NCBI RefSeq assembly: GCF_014696135.1
Contig: NZ_JACJPP010000011.1
Span: forward strand, 186,001-250,000
DNA length: 64,000 bases
Direction of reading: 5' to 3'
DNA from: Nodosilinea sp. FACHB-141
GTDB lineage: Bacteria > Cyanobacteriota > Cyanobacteriia > Phormidesmidales > Phormidesmidaceae
Shown: one piece after another, positions 19,247 through 26,843 of the stretch
How positions within the stretch are numbered: the stretch's first letter is position 1
How the letters are laid out: each line of letters starts with the position of its first letter
The notes under the pieces: generated by a model
The model's database searches: none
The model's input: the letters and a program-made list of their open reading frames with translations, nothing else
Told to the model about the DNA's origin: nothing
Made by a program: the position numbers and the translations under genes

Positions 19247-19330
19247 GGTTTAAGGGTGCAGGGTATAGGGTTTAAGGGATGGCCACAACCCTGAACCTTG
19301 TACCTTATACCCTAAACCCCCATACCCTAC
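19247..19330. repeat. GGGTATAGGGTTTAAGG-family element, locus 1
   Basis: The gap between the aldo/keto reductase start and the bifunctional nuclease stop is filled by G-rich heptad-like units (GGGTATAGGGTTTAAGG at 19261-19277), followed by the C-rich complement (CCTTATACCCTAAACCCC at 19303-19320). The arms form an imperfect inverted repeat, and the right arm runs over the nuclease stop codon. The same units occur near 39180 and 46995. Confidence 0.75.
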
Positions 19331-19851
19331 GAATCAGAGCTTTCGAGGGTATCGTTGCTGGTCGAGGACTTGCCTCGGTGGGTAAAATCGGAGGGGTTGA
19401 TGTTGGCCAAAAAAGCCTGGAATGCCTTCTTCTCGGCCTCATCAGCGTCGGTATCGACGGAGATAGAGGCCTCGGCGACAACTTCTTCCATTACCCAGAT
19501 GGGGGCGTCAAGGCGCAGGGCGATCGCGATCGCATCGCTGGGGCGAGAGTCTAGTTCGCGGCGAATTTCGCCCTTGGAGAGGGTGAGCAAGGCAAAGTAT
19601 GTGTTGTCTTGTAGGGAGTGAATGACCACGCGCTCCAGGGTCATATCCCACTCGTCGAGCAAGTTGACAAACAGGTCGTGGGTGAGGGGACGGGGGGCGG
19701 GCTGGTTTTCGAGCACCGCGATGATGGAATTGGCCTGCTCGCGGCTGATGTAGATTGGAACCTGTCGGCGATCGGTAGTGTCTCGCAGCAAAATTACCGG
19801 AGTTCGCGACATCGCATCTAGGGCAATCCCGGCGACTCTCATTTCAATCAT
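19327..19851 (-). CDS. Bifunctional nuclease family protein (DUF151)
   Basis: A 174-residue protein of the BFN/DUF151 family, whose plant members have DNase and RNase activity. The core motifs IYISREQANSIIAVLENQPAPRPLTHDL and SRPSDAIAIALRLDAPIWV are clear. The C-terminus is an acidic, Ser-rich tail (about 140-174). It is divergent from riboflavin synthase. The 310-bp gap upstream (19852-20161) shows a short GGGGG/CCCCC hairpin near 20012-20024 but no recognisable riboswitch. Confidence 0.88.
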   Translation of the reverse strand: MIEMRVAGIALDAMSRTPVILLRDTTDRRQVPIYISREQANSIIAVLENQPAPRPLTHDLFVNLLDEWDMTLERVVIHSLQDNTYFALLTLSKGEIRRELDSRPSDAIAIALRLDAPIWVMEEVVAEASISVDTDADEAEKKAFQAFLANINPSDFTHRGKSSTSNDTLESSDS

Positions 19852-20161
19852 TGGTTTGGCCTCTTGGATCCGTTGATTGGCGTGCTCTAGGGGTGTTTGT
19901 CAGCCTGGAACCGATACTATTACTAGTGTACTGGGCTGTTTGCGTACCGGGCGATTTCTATGAATGGCAGGCTGAGGGTTACCCAGTGAAGCGATTCTAA
20001 AGCGACTGTGGGCGGGGGTTGCCCCCTTAGTCTACCTAAGCTTATCTATCAGCAGATGGAATACGGGATACTCTAAAGAAAAAAATTATTGCTTTAAGTA
20101 TGCCCCGATTGGGCCCTAGGTGGGTCGCAGTTTCCCTGAGAATTTTCTTAAGGTTACAGCC

Positions 20162-20821
20162 ATGTTTACCGGACTGATTCAAGCGACGGGTACGCTCTTT
20201 CACAAGGGCGATACTCAGGTCTACCTGCGCTGGGAGACCAGCCCACTGCCTAGTTCTCTCACCGATGTCGAACTGGGGGATAGCATCGCCGTAGACGGCA
20301 TTTGCCTGACGGTAGAAACCATGCTGCCCGATGGCTTTGTGGCCGCAGTTTCACCGGAAACCCTCGATCGCACCTCTCTAGGCAACCTCCCCGATGGCAG
20401 TCGAGTCAACCTGGAGTCGTCGCTGCGGGTGGGCAGCAAGATTGGCGGTCACTTTGTCACCGGCCACATCGACGGGCAGGGTCATCTAGAAGCGGCGATC
20501 GAAACTGACAACGCCTGGAAGCTTAGCTTTACCGTGGGCGATCGCAGAATTGCCCGCTACATCGTGCCCAAGGGCAGCATTGCGGTGAATGGCATTAGCC
20601 TGACGGTGGCCGACTGTAGCCCCAGCGGCAACTGGTTCGCCGTCGCGGTGATCCCCGTAACCTACCATGAGACCACGCTGCAACACCTACGCCCCGGCCA
20701 GGCAGTGAACCTGGAGGGCGACGTGCTGGGCAAGTACGTAGAGAAGTTTATGGGGGGCAAGGATGACGCCCCGGCGGGCAACAGCGTTTCGTTAGAGTTT
20801 TTGGCGGAGCATGGCTACTGA
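20162..20821 (+). CDS. ribE: Riboflavin synthase (alpha chain)
   Basis: Converts two 6,7-dimethyl-8-ribityllumazine molecules to riboflavin. The 219-residue protein begins MFTGLIQATGTL, the family's invariant N-terminus. It has two tandem lumazine-binding barrels: SIAVDGICLTVE with GGHFVTGHIDGQG (about 1-97), and SIAVNGISLTVA with TYHETTL (about 98-195). ATG 20162 was chosen from the MFTG start; 14 further codons are open upstream. It is monocistronic here. No FMN-responsive leader was recognised. Confidence 0.96.
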   Translation: MFTGLIQATGTLFHKGDTQVYLRWETSPLPSSLTDVELGDSIAVDGICLTVETMLPDGFVAAVSPETLDRTSLGNLPDGSRVNLESSLRVGSKIGGHFVTGHIDGQGHLEAAIETDNAWKLSFTVGDRRIARYIVPKGSIAVNGISLTVADCSPSGNWFAVAVIPVTYHETTLQHLRPGQAVNLEGDVLGKYVEKFMGGKDDAPAGNSVSLEFLAEHGY

Positions 20822-20989
20822 GGCGACTAACCCATACAGCCTGCTTTCGCGTTAAATTTGCTTTGTTATAGTCGTAATCAGACTCAAAACCATAAGACGT
20901 TCAAACGTTGGCTTGGAAAATGTCTCAATCAAACTGGCTACAGCTATAGCGTTACAGGAAGAGAATTAGGCTAGCACCCAGCGACTCCG

Positions 20990-21475
20990 ATGGCTGACGT
21001 TACGCTTCACCTCATTTGCGGCAAAATTGCAGCGGGCAAGTCCACTAAGGCGCGCGAACTGGCGAGCCAGCCCAGGACGGTTTTGATCAATCAAGACGAG
21101 TGGCTATCCACCCTCTACCCCGATGAGCTGAACACGTTAGCCGACTATGTTCGCTACAGCACGCGTCTCAATACAGTAATGGGTATCCACGTTGAGGCGC
21201 TGCTGAGAGCGGGTCTCTCGGTCGTCCTCGATTTTCCTGCCAACACGGTCAAGAGTCGCCAGTGGATGAAAGCCATCGTTGAGCGCGCCGAAGCTGCCCA
21301 TGTTCTCTATTACCTGGATGTGCCGGATGCCGAGTGCAAGCGGCGGCTGCGCCTGCGCAACGAAAGTGGCACTCACGAATTTGCGCCAACCGAGGCTGAT
21401 TTTGATCAGTTCACCAGCTATTTTGTGCCGCCCGCCCCGGAAGAGGGCTTTAACGTGATCACTATCCACGGCTGA
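20990..21475 (+). CDS. Small P-loop ATPase/kinase (AAA_33 type)
   Basis: A 161-residue P-loop protein. Walker A is CGKIAAGKST near the N-terminus, and a Walker B-like VVLDFPANT lies around residue 75. An Arg-rich lid (ECKRRLRLRNESG) and the pattern QDEWLSTLYPDEL resemble the small zeta-toxin/gluconate-kinase-like AAA_33 proteins that phosphorylate small molecules. The substrate is unknown. Its stop is 5 bp from the stop of the convergent glycosyltransferase gene. Confidence 0.8.
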   Translation: MADVTLHLICGKIAAGKSTKARELASQPRTVLINQDEWLSTLYPDELNTLADYVRYSTRLNTVMGIHVEALLRAGLSVVLDFPANTVKSRQWMKAIVERAEAAHVLYYLDVPDAECKRRLRLRNESGTHEFAPTEADFDQFTSYFVPPAPEEGFNVITIHG

Positions 21476-21480
21476 TGCGG

Positions 21481-22881
21481 CTAGATCCACCCCGGCAGCA
21501 GCCAGCGGCGGTGGAGCGCTTCTAGCGAGAGGGGGATGCCGAGGTAGAGGGGGAGCCAGAAAAGAAAGCTGAGGGCGATCGCCCCTAGCAGCACCAGGGC
21601 CAGCGGGCGATCGCGCGGATTCTGCCACCACTGCGCCATCAGCCAGGCCAGCCCCAGGGTGCTAACCGCCGCTATGCCTATCGCGTGGTACAGAAACGTG
21701 CAGCGGCTCACCAGCGCCCAGGGCAGCCAGTTCGCTAGGTAATTAAGCAGAATAAACAGCACTACGGCATTGCTTGACGACCCAACTCCGCGATTTTCGC
21801 CCGTCACTCGCCGACTCACCCAGCCCAGGCCCAGGGCCAGCACCGCCGCTGTCCCCAGCCACCACAACACCGGGTTGCCCATGGCGTGGATGGTTGTGGC
21901 CATACCGTCAGCGCGTTCGTAAAAGTAGGCTACCGGGCGCACCATCAGCGGCCAGCTGTGCCACGGCGAGCAGTAATCGTGACCCGCTCCCGCTGCGATC
22001 GATTGGTGGGTAGACCAAAGCCGACGGTGAACGCCCATTAACGATTCACTCGTCAGCACCAGATGGGGCAGCCACAGCAGCAGGTAGGTTGCCAAGGGAA
22101 TCACGCCCAGGTAGGCCGCCCGCATGCGCCAGCGGTTGCCCCTTATCCCCCAGCCCCTTCTCCCTGAGGGAGAAGAGGAGCCAGAGGAAACATCAAAGTC
22201 CCTCTCCCCTGGGGAGAGGGATTTAGGAAGAGGGGCTTCCCCATCGCTTGTGAGAATTTCCCACAGCAGCAGGCCCAGCCACAGTCCTGCCCAGTTCCAC
22301 TTCACGCTGATGGCGGCCCCCAGGGCGATGCCTGCTACCCAGCGCCAGTGCGAGGAATGCTGGGCCTGACCTGCCCTGACCCATGCCCACTGGCCCAGCA
22401 GCCCCAGGGCCAGCCCGTAAATATTGATCAACGCCAGGCGCGACTCTACTAGAGTCAGCCCTTCCATCGTCATTAGCAGTCCGGCCACCAGAGCGAAGGT
22501 GCGACGGCGTTGAGGTGGGTATTCATGGCTGAGGGCAAAGGCCAGCGCCGCTAACAGTACCGGAATCGTCGCGCCCACGATCGCATTCAGCCAGCGAAAG
22601 GCGAGCGGACTGACCAAAGCCCCCTCCACCTTCACCGTGGGCCAACCCAGCCAAGTGGCGGGCCACTGACCAAGCCAAAGGCCCAGGGCAATTAGGTATT
22701 TAGCCAGGGGCGGGTGGGCATCGAAGCTGGGCGTTCCCTGTAAATAGTCGAGGGCGAAGGGGACGTAGTAGACCTCGTCGAAGACTAGCCCGTGGATGCG
22801 GCCCAGGCCAGCTAAGCGGAGGCTGAGGGCGATCGCCCCCAACCCCAGAGTCCAACCCCAGAGAGGCACCCGACGAATCAC
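21481..22881 (-). CDS. Phospholipid carrier-dependent glycosyltransferase (PMT/ArnT-like)
   Basis: A 466-residue polytopic GT-C glycosyltransferase. The N-terminal catalytic loop FDEVYYVPFALDYLQG and the DAHPPLAKYLIALG motif are typical of protein O-mannosyltransferase-like enzymes that use lipid-linked sugars at the plasma membrane. The start is GTG 22879-22881, overlapping the GST stop by one base. Residues about 213-248 (GEAPLPKSLSPGERDFDVSS onward) are hydrophilic and encoded by a palindromic repeat at 22140-22243 inserted in frame, so this loop is not part of the ancestral protein. Confidence 0.85.
   Translation of the reverse strand: MIRRVPLWGWTLGLGAIALSLRLAGLGRIHGLVFDEVYYVPFALDYLQGTPSFDAHPPLAKYLIALGLWLGQWPATWLGWPTVKVEGALVSPLAFRWLNAIVGATIPVLLAALAFALSHEYPPQRRRTFALVAGLLMTMEGLTLVESRLALINIYGLALGLLGQWAWVRAGQAQHSSHWRWVAGIALGAAISVKWNWAGLWLGLLLWEILTSDGEAPLPKSLSPGERDFDVSSGSSSPSGRRGWGIRGNRWRMRAAYLGVIPLATYLLLWLPHLVLTSESLMGVHRRLWSTHQSIAAGAGHDYCSPWHSWPLMVRPVAYFYERADGMATTIHAMGNPVLWWLGTAAVLALGLGWVSRRVTGENRGVGSSSNAVVLFILLNYLANWLPWALVSRCTFLYHAIGIAAVSTLGLAWLMAQWWQNPRDRPLALVLLGAIALSFLFWLPLYLGIPLSLEALHRRWLLPGWI
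22140..22243. repeat. Palindromic repeat element inserted in frame in the glycosyltransferase gene
   Basis: CTTCTCCCTGAGGGAGAAG and CCCTCTCCCCTGGGGAGAGG are two near-perfect palindromes about 30 bp apart, bounded by CCCCCAGCCCCTT and GAGGGGCTTCCCC. The unit resembles the small intergenic palindromes common in cyanobacterial genomes. Here it lies inside an open reading frame without breaking it and encodes about 34 residues of a hydrophilic loop. Confidence 0.8.
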
Positions 22882-23543
22882 TACTGCCCTTGGGCGGCCA
22901 TGCGCTCTTTCATGCGATCGCGAAACGCCGCCAGATCTTTCGCTGAAGGTTGGGTCCTCTGCCAGGCGGGGCGATCCATCAGGCGGCTAGTCCAGGCTTG
23001 TAGGGTGGGGTAGTCGGCCATGGGCAGGCCCAACTGCTCAAACCAGGGGGCAAAGGTGCCCGCCACCACATCCGCCAGGGTGAGCTGCTCGCCGCAGAAA
23101 AAGGGGCCATTCCCCAGCTTGTCGGCATAGAACTTGAGCACCACCTCGGCCTTTTGCTTGGCCTGGGCGATCGCATCTTCTGGGTCTTGGCCAAAGCCCA
23201 TCATCTGTTTGATCAGTGGGTTGATGGCGGGCACCAGCTCATTCACCGTCACCATTTCGACCATGCGCATCGTGGCGATGCCCTCGGGAGTCGTTGCCAG
23301 CAGCGAAGGCGTGGGGTACTTGGCTTCTAAATAATCCAAAATGGCGAAGGATTCAATGACCGTGAAGCCATCATCGACCAGCACGGGAATGTGATGAAAG
23401 GGATTGAGTGCCAAAAACTCAGGCTGAAACTGCTCTCCCCCCATGCTCATGGCCATCTCCTCGAAGGGCAAATTCTTCTCTAGCAGCGCCACCCAGACGC
23501 GGCGGGAGTTGACCGACAGCGGGGTATGGTAAAAGGTCAGCAT
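22881..23543 (-). CDS. Glutathione S-transferase family protein
   Basis: A 220-residue cytosolic GST. The N-terminal thioredoxin-like domain (MLTFYHTPLSVNSRRVWVAL, with the cis-Pro block HIPVLVDDGFTVIESFAILDYL) binds glutathione. The C-terminal helical domain has LTLADVVAGTFAPW around 150-165. Either of the two Ser residues near the N-terminus could activate the thiol. ATG 23541-23543 was chosen for the canonical MLTFY start. It is followed with 1-nt overlap by the glycosyltransferase and is divergent from hisC. Confidence 0.9.
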   Translation of the reverse strand: MLTFYHTPLSVNSRRVWVALLEKNLPFEEMAMSMGGEQFQPEFLALNPFHHIPVLVDDGFTVIESFAILDYLEAKYPTPSLLATTPEGIATMRMVEMVTVNELVPAINPLIKQMMGFGQDPEDAIAQAKQKAEVVLKFYADKLGNGPFFCGEQLTLADVVAGTFAPWFEQLGLPMADYPTLQAWTSRLMDRPAWQRTQPSAKDLAAFRDRMKERMAAQGQ

Positions 23544-23625
23544 GATCAAACCTTGCCTCAACAGGCTGAATGTCTGTGATCCAGCATTTCACAGGAAGTA
23601 CTCTGATCCCCACGATTTATTTGTA

Positions 23626-24690
23626 ATGAGTTACGTTCGCCCCAACATAGATGCGATGGCTGGCTACGTGCCGGGAGAACAGCCTCGCCCTGGCACAGGC
23701 ATTATTAAGCTCAACTCCAACGAAAACCCCTATCCGCCCTCTCCCCAGGTGATTGAGGTGCTGAGGCATTTCGAGAATGAGCTGCTCAGGCGGTATCCTG
23801 ACCCTTTTGCCCGCAACTTTTGTCAGGCGATCGCCGATGTTCTAGGCGTACCGGCGGACTGGATCATTGTGGGAAACGGGAGCGACGATCTGCTCAATCT
23901 TTTGGTGCGCGCCTGTGCCGATGACGCCGCCCGACCGATTGTCTACCCCACCCCTACCTACGTGCTGTACCGCACCCTGGCGGCGCTGCAACCCGCCACC
24001 GTGGTCGAGGTTCCCTATCCCGACGATTTTCAGTTTCCTCTAAAGGATTTGGTGGCGGCCCAGGGGGCGATCACGTTCATTGCCACTCCAAACAGCCCTT
24101 CGGGCCACGTGGTGGCGCTGTCTGACCTGCGAGACTTAGCACAGCAGGCTTCAGGACTGGTCGTGGTAGATGAAGCCTACGTGGATTTTGCTGAGGGTTC
24201 AGCGCTGTCGCTGGTGCAGGAATTCGACAACGTTGTGGTGCTGCGCACCCTATCGAAGGGCTATGGGCTGGCGGGGCTGCGGCTGGGGTTTGGCATTGCC
24301 AATCCGGCGCTGTTGGCTGAGCTATTTAAGGTCAAAGACAGCTACAACGTCGATGCTCTTGCGATCGCCCTAGGAACGGCGGCCATGCGCGATCAGGCCT
24401 ACAAGAACACCTGCGTAGATAAAATCAAATCCTCGCGAGCAGCATTAACCAAAGAACTGCGGCATCTGGGGTTTACTGCGCTCGATTCCCATGGCAACTT
24501 TGTCTTGGCTACGCCGCCCCAGCCCAACGCCGAGCAGCTGTATCTGGCCCTAAAAGAGCAGGGCATTTTGGTACGCTACTTCAAACAACCCCGGTTAGAC
24601 GACAAGCTGCGGATTTCGGTAGGCACCGAGGAGCAAAACCACGCGCTGATCGCGGCCCTAGTACGTTTACTACCATCTCTACAACCTTAG
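23626..24690 (+). CDS. hisC: Histidinol-phosphate aminotransferase
   Basis: A PLP enzyme of histidine synthesis converting imidazole acetol-phosphate and glutamate to histidinol-phosphate. The 354-residue class I/II aminotransferase has IIKLNSNENPYPPSPQV near the N-terminus, GNGSDDLLNLLVRA for phosphate binding, FIATPNSPSGHV, VVVDEAYVDF, and the PLP lysine in RTLSKGYGLAGLRLGF. ATG 23626 (MSYVRPNIDAM) is preferred; the frame is open 28 codons further into the GST promoter region. It stands alone, as his genes usually do in cyanobacteria. Confidence 0.94.
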   Translation: MSYVRPNIDAMAGYVPGEQPRPGTGIIKLNSNENPYPPSPQVIEVLRHFENELLRRYPDPFARNFCQAIADVLGVPADWIIVGNGSDDLLNLLVRACADDAARPIVYPTPTYVLYRTLAALQPATVVEVPYPDDFQFPLKDLVAAQGAITFIATPNSPSGHVVALSDLRDLAQQASGLVVVDEAYVDFAEGSALSLVQEFDNVVVLRTLSKGYGLAGLRLGFGIANPALLAELFKVKDSYNVDALAIALGTAAMRDQAYKNTCVDKIKSSRAALTKELRHLGFTALDSHGNFVLATPPQPNAEQLYLALKEQGILVRYFKQPRLDDKLRISVGTEEQNHALIAALVRLLPSLQP

Positions 24691-24781
24691 CGACGATTGG
24701 TATGTCCCAAAGATTGAGTGTTTTTGAGCTATCAAGAGTACAGTGACCCGCGAGTGGGAGCATTGCCCAAACTGGAGACGA

Positions 24782-24836
24782 TCCGCCGGGAGATGGGAAC
24801 TACAGACACCTATTAAGCGTTTGTAGCACCGGCGGA
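24782..24836. other. Two-stem structured element in the hisC/kinase gap
   Basis: The 307-bp gap between the convergent hisC and GUN4-kinase genes contains TCCGCCGG (24782-24789) pairing perfectly with CCGGCGGA (24829-24836). An inner CTACA/TGTAG stem (24800-24804 and 24822-24826) nests inside it. Further on, TCACCTCCT at 24861-24869 is complementary to a Shine-Dalgarno sequence. No gene was found in this gap. It may hold a terminator or a small RNA, but no known RNA family was recognised. Confidence 0.4.
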
Positions 24837-24997
24837 CGCACCGAACAAGGCTACGCTCCATCACCTCCTGTTTGATGAGTGAGAATTTAGAAAAGCGGAG
24901 TGCCCCGTGGTGCCAGGTGACAGATCGCTGAAAGGCAGGAAAATCGTGTAAACACTCTGCTTTTACAAATTTTTAAAGACCGCTAGAATGGCTCGTA

Positions 24998-26647
24998 CTA
25001 AAGTTCACAAGTCTTTGTGCGAGAGAAGAGAACCCCAAACCATCCACCACCAACCGACAAGAACAACCCACCCACAAAACCACACCCCGTGACGTGAGCC
25101 GGAAATTCTCCGGTGGGAGATAAAGAGGGATTTGCCTTTAGGTCGTCATAGTACACAAGAGGCTTGTCGTCTTTACGCCAGCCGATGCGATTACAGAACT
25201 CATCCCAAATCTTATCACCCGGATACTTGCCATCGAGTTTGGCCCCACATTCGATATAAATTTGCTTCTGTACACTAAAACCAAACTTGCCCTGGCTGTA
25301 CTTTACCCACAGGCGATCAATCGTGCGTAAATCCGTGCAGGGAAAATTCAGCAATTCATCGGTAGTGAACCAATTGTCAGTTTTTTTGCCCACAGTGCGA
25401 ATCATCGCTTCATAGGTTTCTTGGTCAGCATTTCTCCACTTTCCGGCTTTGAGTAGGTCGCGCAGGTGGGTGTAGTCAACCCCTTTTTCTGAGCTAAGAT
25501 CATCCTGGTACTCTTCCTCATAGCCATCTTGAAATCCATCTCGAAAGTTTTCCCATGCTCTCCTTAACCCGTTTTGAGGCTTAGGTTCTGGATTTTTTTG
25601 AGGAGTTACATTCTTCTCAGGCTGAGCTTTCTGCTCTTGTGGTGCAATTGCTTCTTGCTCACATCTCAATAATTCTTCTTCATAAGCAGCCTGAAATTCC
25701 TCGGAGGCATCCTGGAAACCTTCCTTAAAGCTTTGCCACACTCCTCTTAACCCTTTCTTGGGCTTGGTTTCCGAGTCTTTTTTAAGAGTTACATCTGCCT
25801 GAGAACCGGCCTCCCCCAATGCTACTTGCAGCGATTGCAAAGCCTCTGCCCCGTTAGCGTACCGGCGGCTATAGTGGCCGCACACCATCTTAGTCAGTAC
25901 CTCCGCTAGGGAATCGCTGACCTTTACCCCTTTCCGCCACACTACATCTAGCGTGTTGGGGTCGAGATCGAGATCATTTGGGTAGCGGCCTGTCAGTGCT
26001 TCTATGACTACCATGCCTAGGGCATAGACATCACTAGCGGGGTAGGGTTTCCCTCGGGCTTGCTCTAGAGGAGTATAGCCTTCGGTGCCAATGCTGACAG
26101 TAGTTGCAATTAACTTAGATGGAGGGTGAGCCATCTGCCCAAGTTGCTGGGCTGAAAATTCTTTCACAATGCCAAAGTCGATCAGGCACAGCACACCATC
26201 CTGACGGCGAATCAAGTTTTCGGGCTTAATGTCGCGGTGGATAACCCCCTGCTGATGTACATAACTGAGTACTTCCAACCCTTGGCGCAATAATGTAGTC
26301 ACATCCTGTTCGGGCAATCGCTTTGCGGCATGAAGTTCATCCCGCAGGGTGCGCCCTGCAATAAAATCCTGCACGATGTAGAGCTTGCCGTTTTCTTCCA
26401 GGTGTGCCAAAAGCAGCGGAATTTGGTCGTGGCGACCTAGGCGCTCCAGGATCTCAGCCTCTTGGTCAAACAGACGGCGGGCTACCTGCCATGTCTCGGC
26501 AGAAAACTTGCGCCGAGGCCGCAATTGTTTTACCACACAGCGGGGCTGACCAGGGCGGCGCAAGTCTTTGGCCAAAAAGGTGATGCCAAACCCGCCTTCG
26601 CTAAGGGCTTGGATGACTTCGTAGCGCCCGTCAATGATTTGGGGCAT
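24998..26647 (-). CDS. Ser/Thr protein kinase with C-terminal GUN4 domain
   Basis: A 549-residue fusion. The kinase domain (about 8-275) has GFGIT, K40, HRDIKPEN 137-144, DFG 157-159 and a Thr-rich activation loop. The GUN4 domain (about 391-530, YTHLRDLLKAGKWRNADQET onward) is the fold that in free GUN4 binds porphyrins and activates Mg-chelatase. The linker holds two related copies of an amphipathic motif, GLRGVWQSFKEGFQDA (299-314) and GLRRAWENFRDGFQDG (360-375). It is divergent from the CobA-HemD gene of tetrapyrrole synthesis, which may be meaningful or chance. The final 20 residues are glycine-rich. Confidence 0.9.
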   Translation of the reverse strand: MPQIIDGRYEVIQALSEGGFGITFLAKDLRRPGQPRCVVKQLRPRRKFSAETWQVARRLFDQEAEILERLGRHDQIPLLLAHLEENGKLYIVQDFIAGRTLRDELHAAKRLPEQDVTTLLRQGLEVLSYVHQQGVIHRDIKPENLIRRQDGVLCLIDFGIVKEFSAQQLGQMAHPPSKLIATTVSIGTEGYTPLEQARGKPYPASDVYALGMVVIEALTGRYPNDLDLDPNTLDVVWRKGVKVSDSLAEVLTKMVCGHYSRRYANGAEALQSLQVALGEAGSQADVTLKKDSETKPKKGLRGVWQSFKEGFQDASEEFQAAYEEELLRCEQEAIAPQEQKAQPEKNVTPQKNPEPKPQNGLRRAWENFRDGFQDGYEEEYQDDLSSEKGVDYTHLRDLLKAGKWRNADQETYEAMIRTVGKKTDNWFTTDELLNFPCTDLRTIDRLWVKYSQGKFGFSVQKQIYIECGAKLDGKYPGDKIWDEFCNRIGWRKDDKPLVYYDDLKANPSLSPTGEFPAHVTGCGFVGGLFLSVGGGWFGVLFSRTKTCEL

Positions 26648-26730
26648 GGCAGTGCGAGAAAAAGCATGAACAATTACTCGTTCCTAGCTTACCCAGCCCG
26701 CTAAGGGAAGTCATGGGGATATGGCGAATC

Positions 26731-26763
26731 AGAAACCCGGTCTCTTGGAGAAACTGGGTTTCT
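26731..26763. repeat. AGAAACCCGGT hairpin repeat
   Basis: AGAAACCCGGT (26731-26741) is complementary at 10 of 11 positions to ACTGGGTTTCT (26753-26763), with an inner TCTC/GAGA stem. This short hairpin is of a type dispersed in many cyanobacterial genomes. It lies in the 196-bp divergent gap between the GUN4 kinase and the CobA-HemD gene, so it is not at a transcript end. Confidence 0.65.
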
Positions 26764-26843
26764 AAATTTATGATTTGCTATTGGGCAATCAGGGGCCATC
26801 CAAGGGGCATGACTTACGAGGCGTGACGGTGTAACGTTTGATT

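Noticed and set aside
19261-19320. Telomere-like TTTAGGG repeats
   Set aside because: The units are imperfect, arranged as an inverted repeat and lie between bacterial genes, so resemblance to telomeric repeats is chance.
19852-20161. FMN riboswitch before riboflavin synthase
   Set aside because: The conserved RFN-element blocks were not found; only a short G/C hairpin is present.
24738-24748. GTACAGTGAC in the hisC/kinase gap as another CAST end
   Set aside because: No TGTC/GTGAC repeat array follows and the flanking base breaks the TGTACA terminus; no tRNA is nearby.
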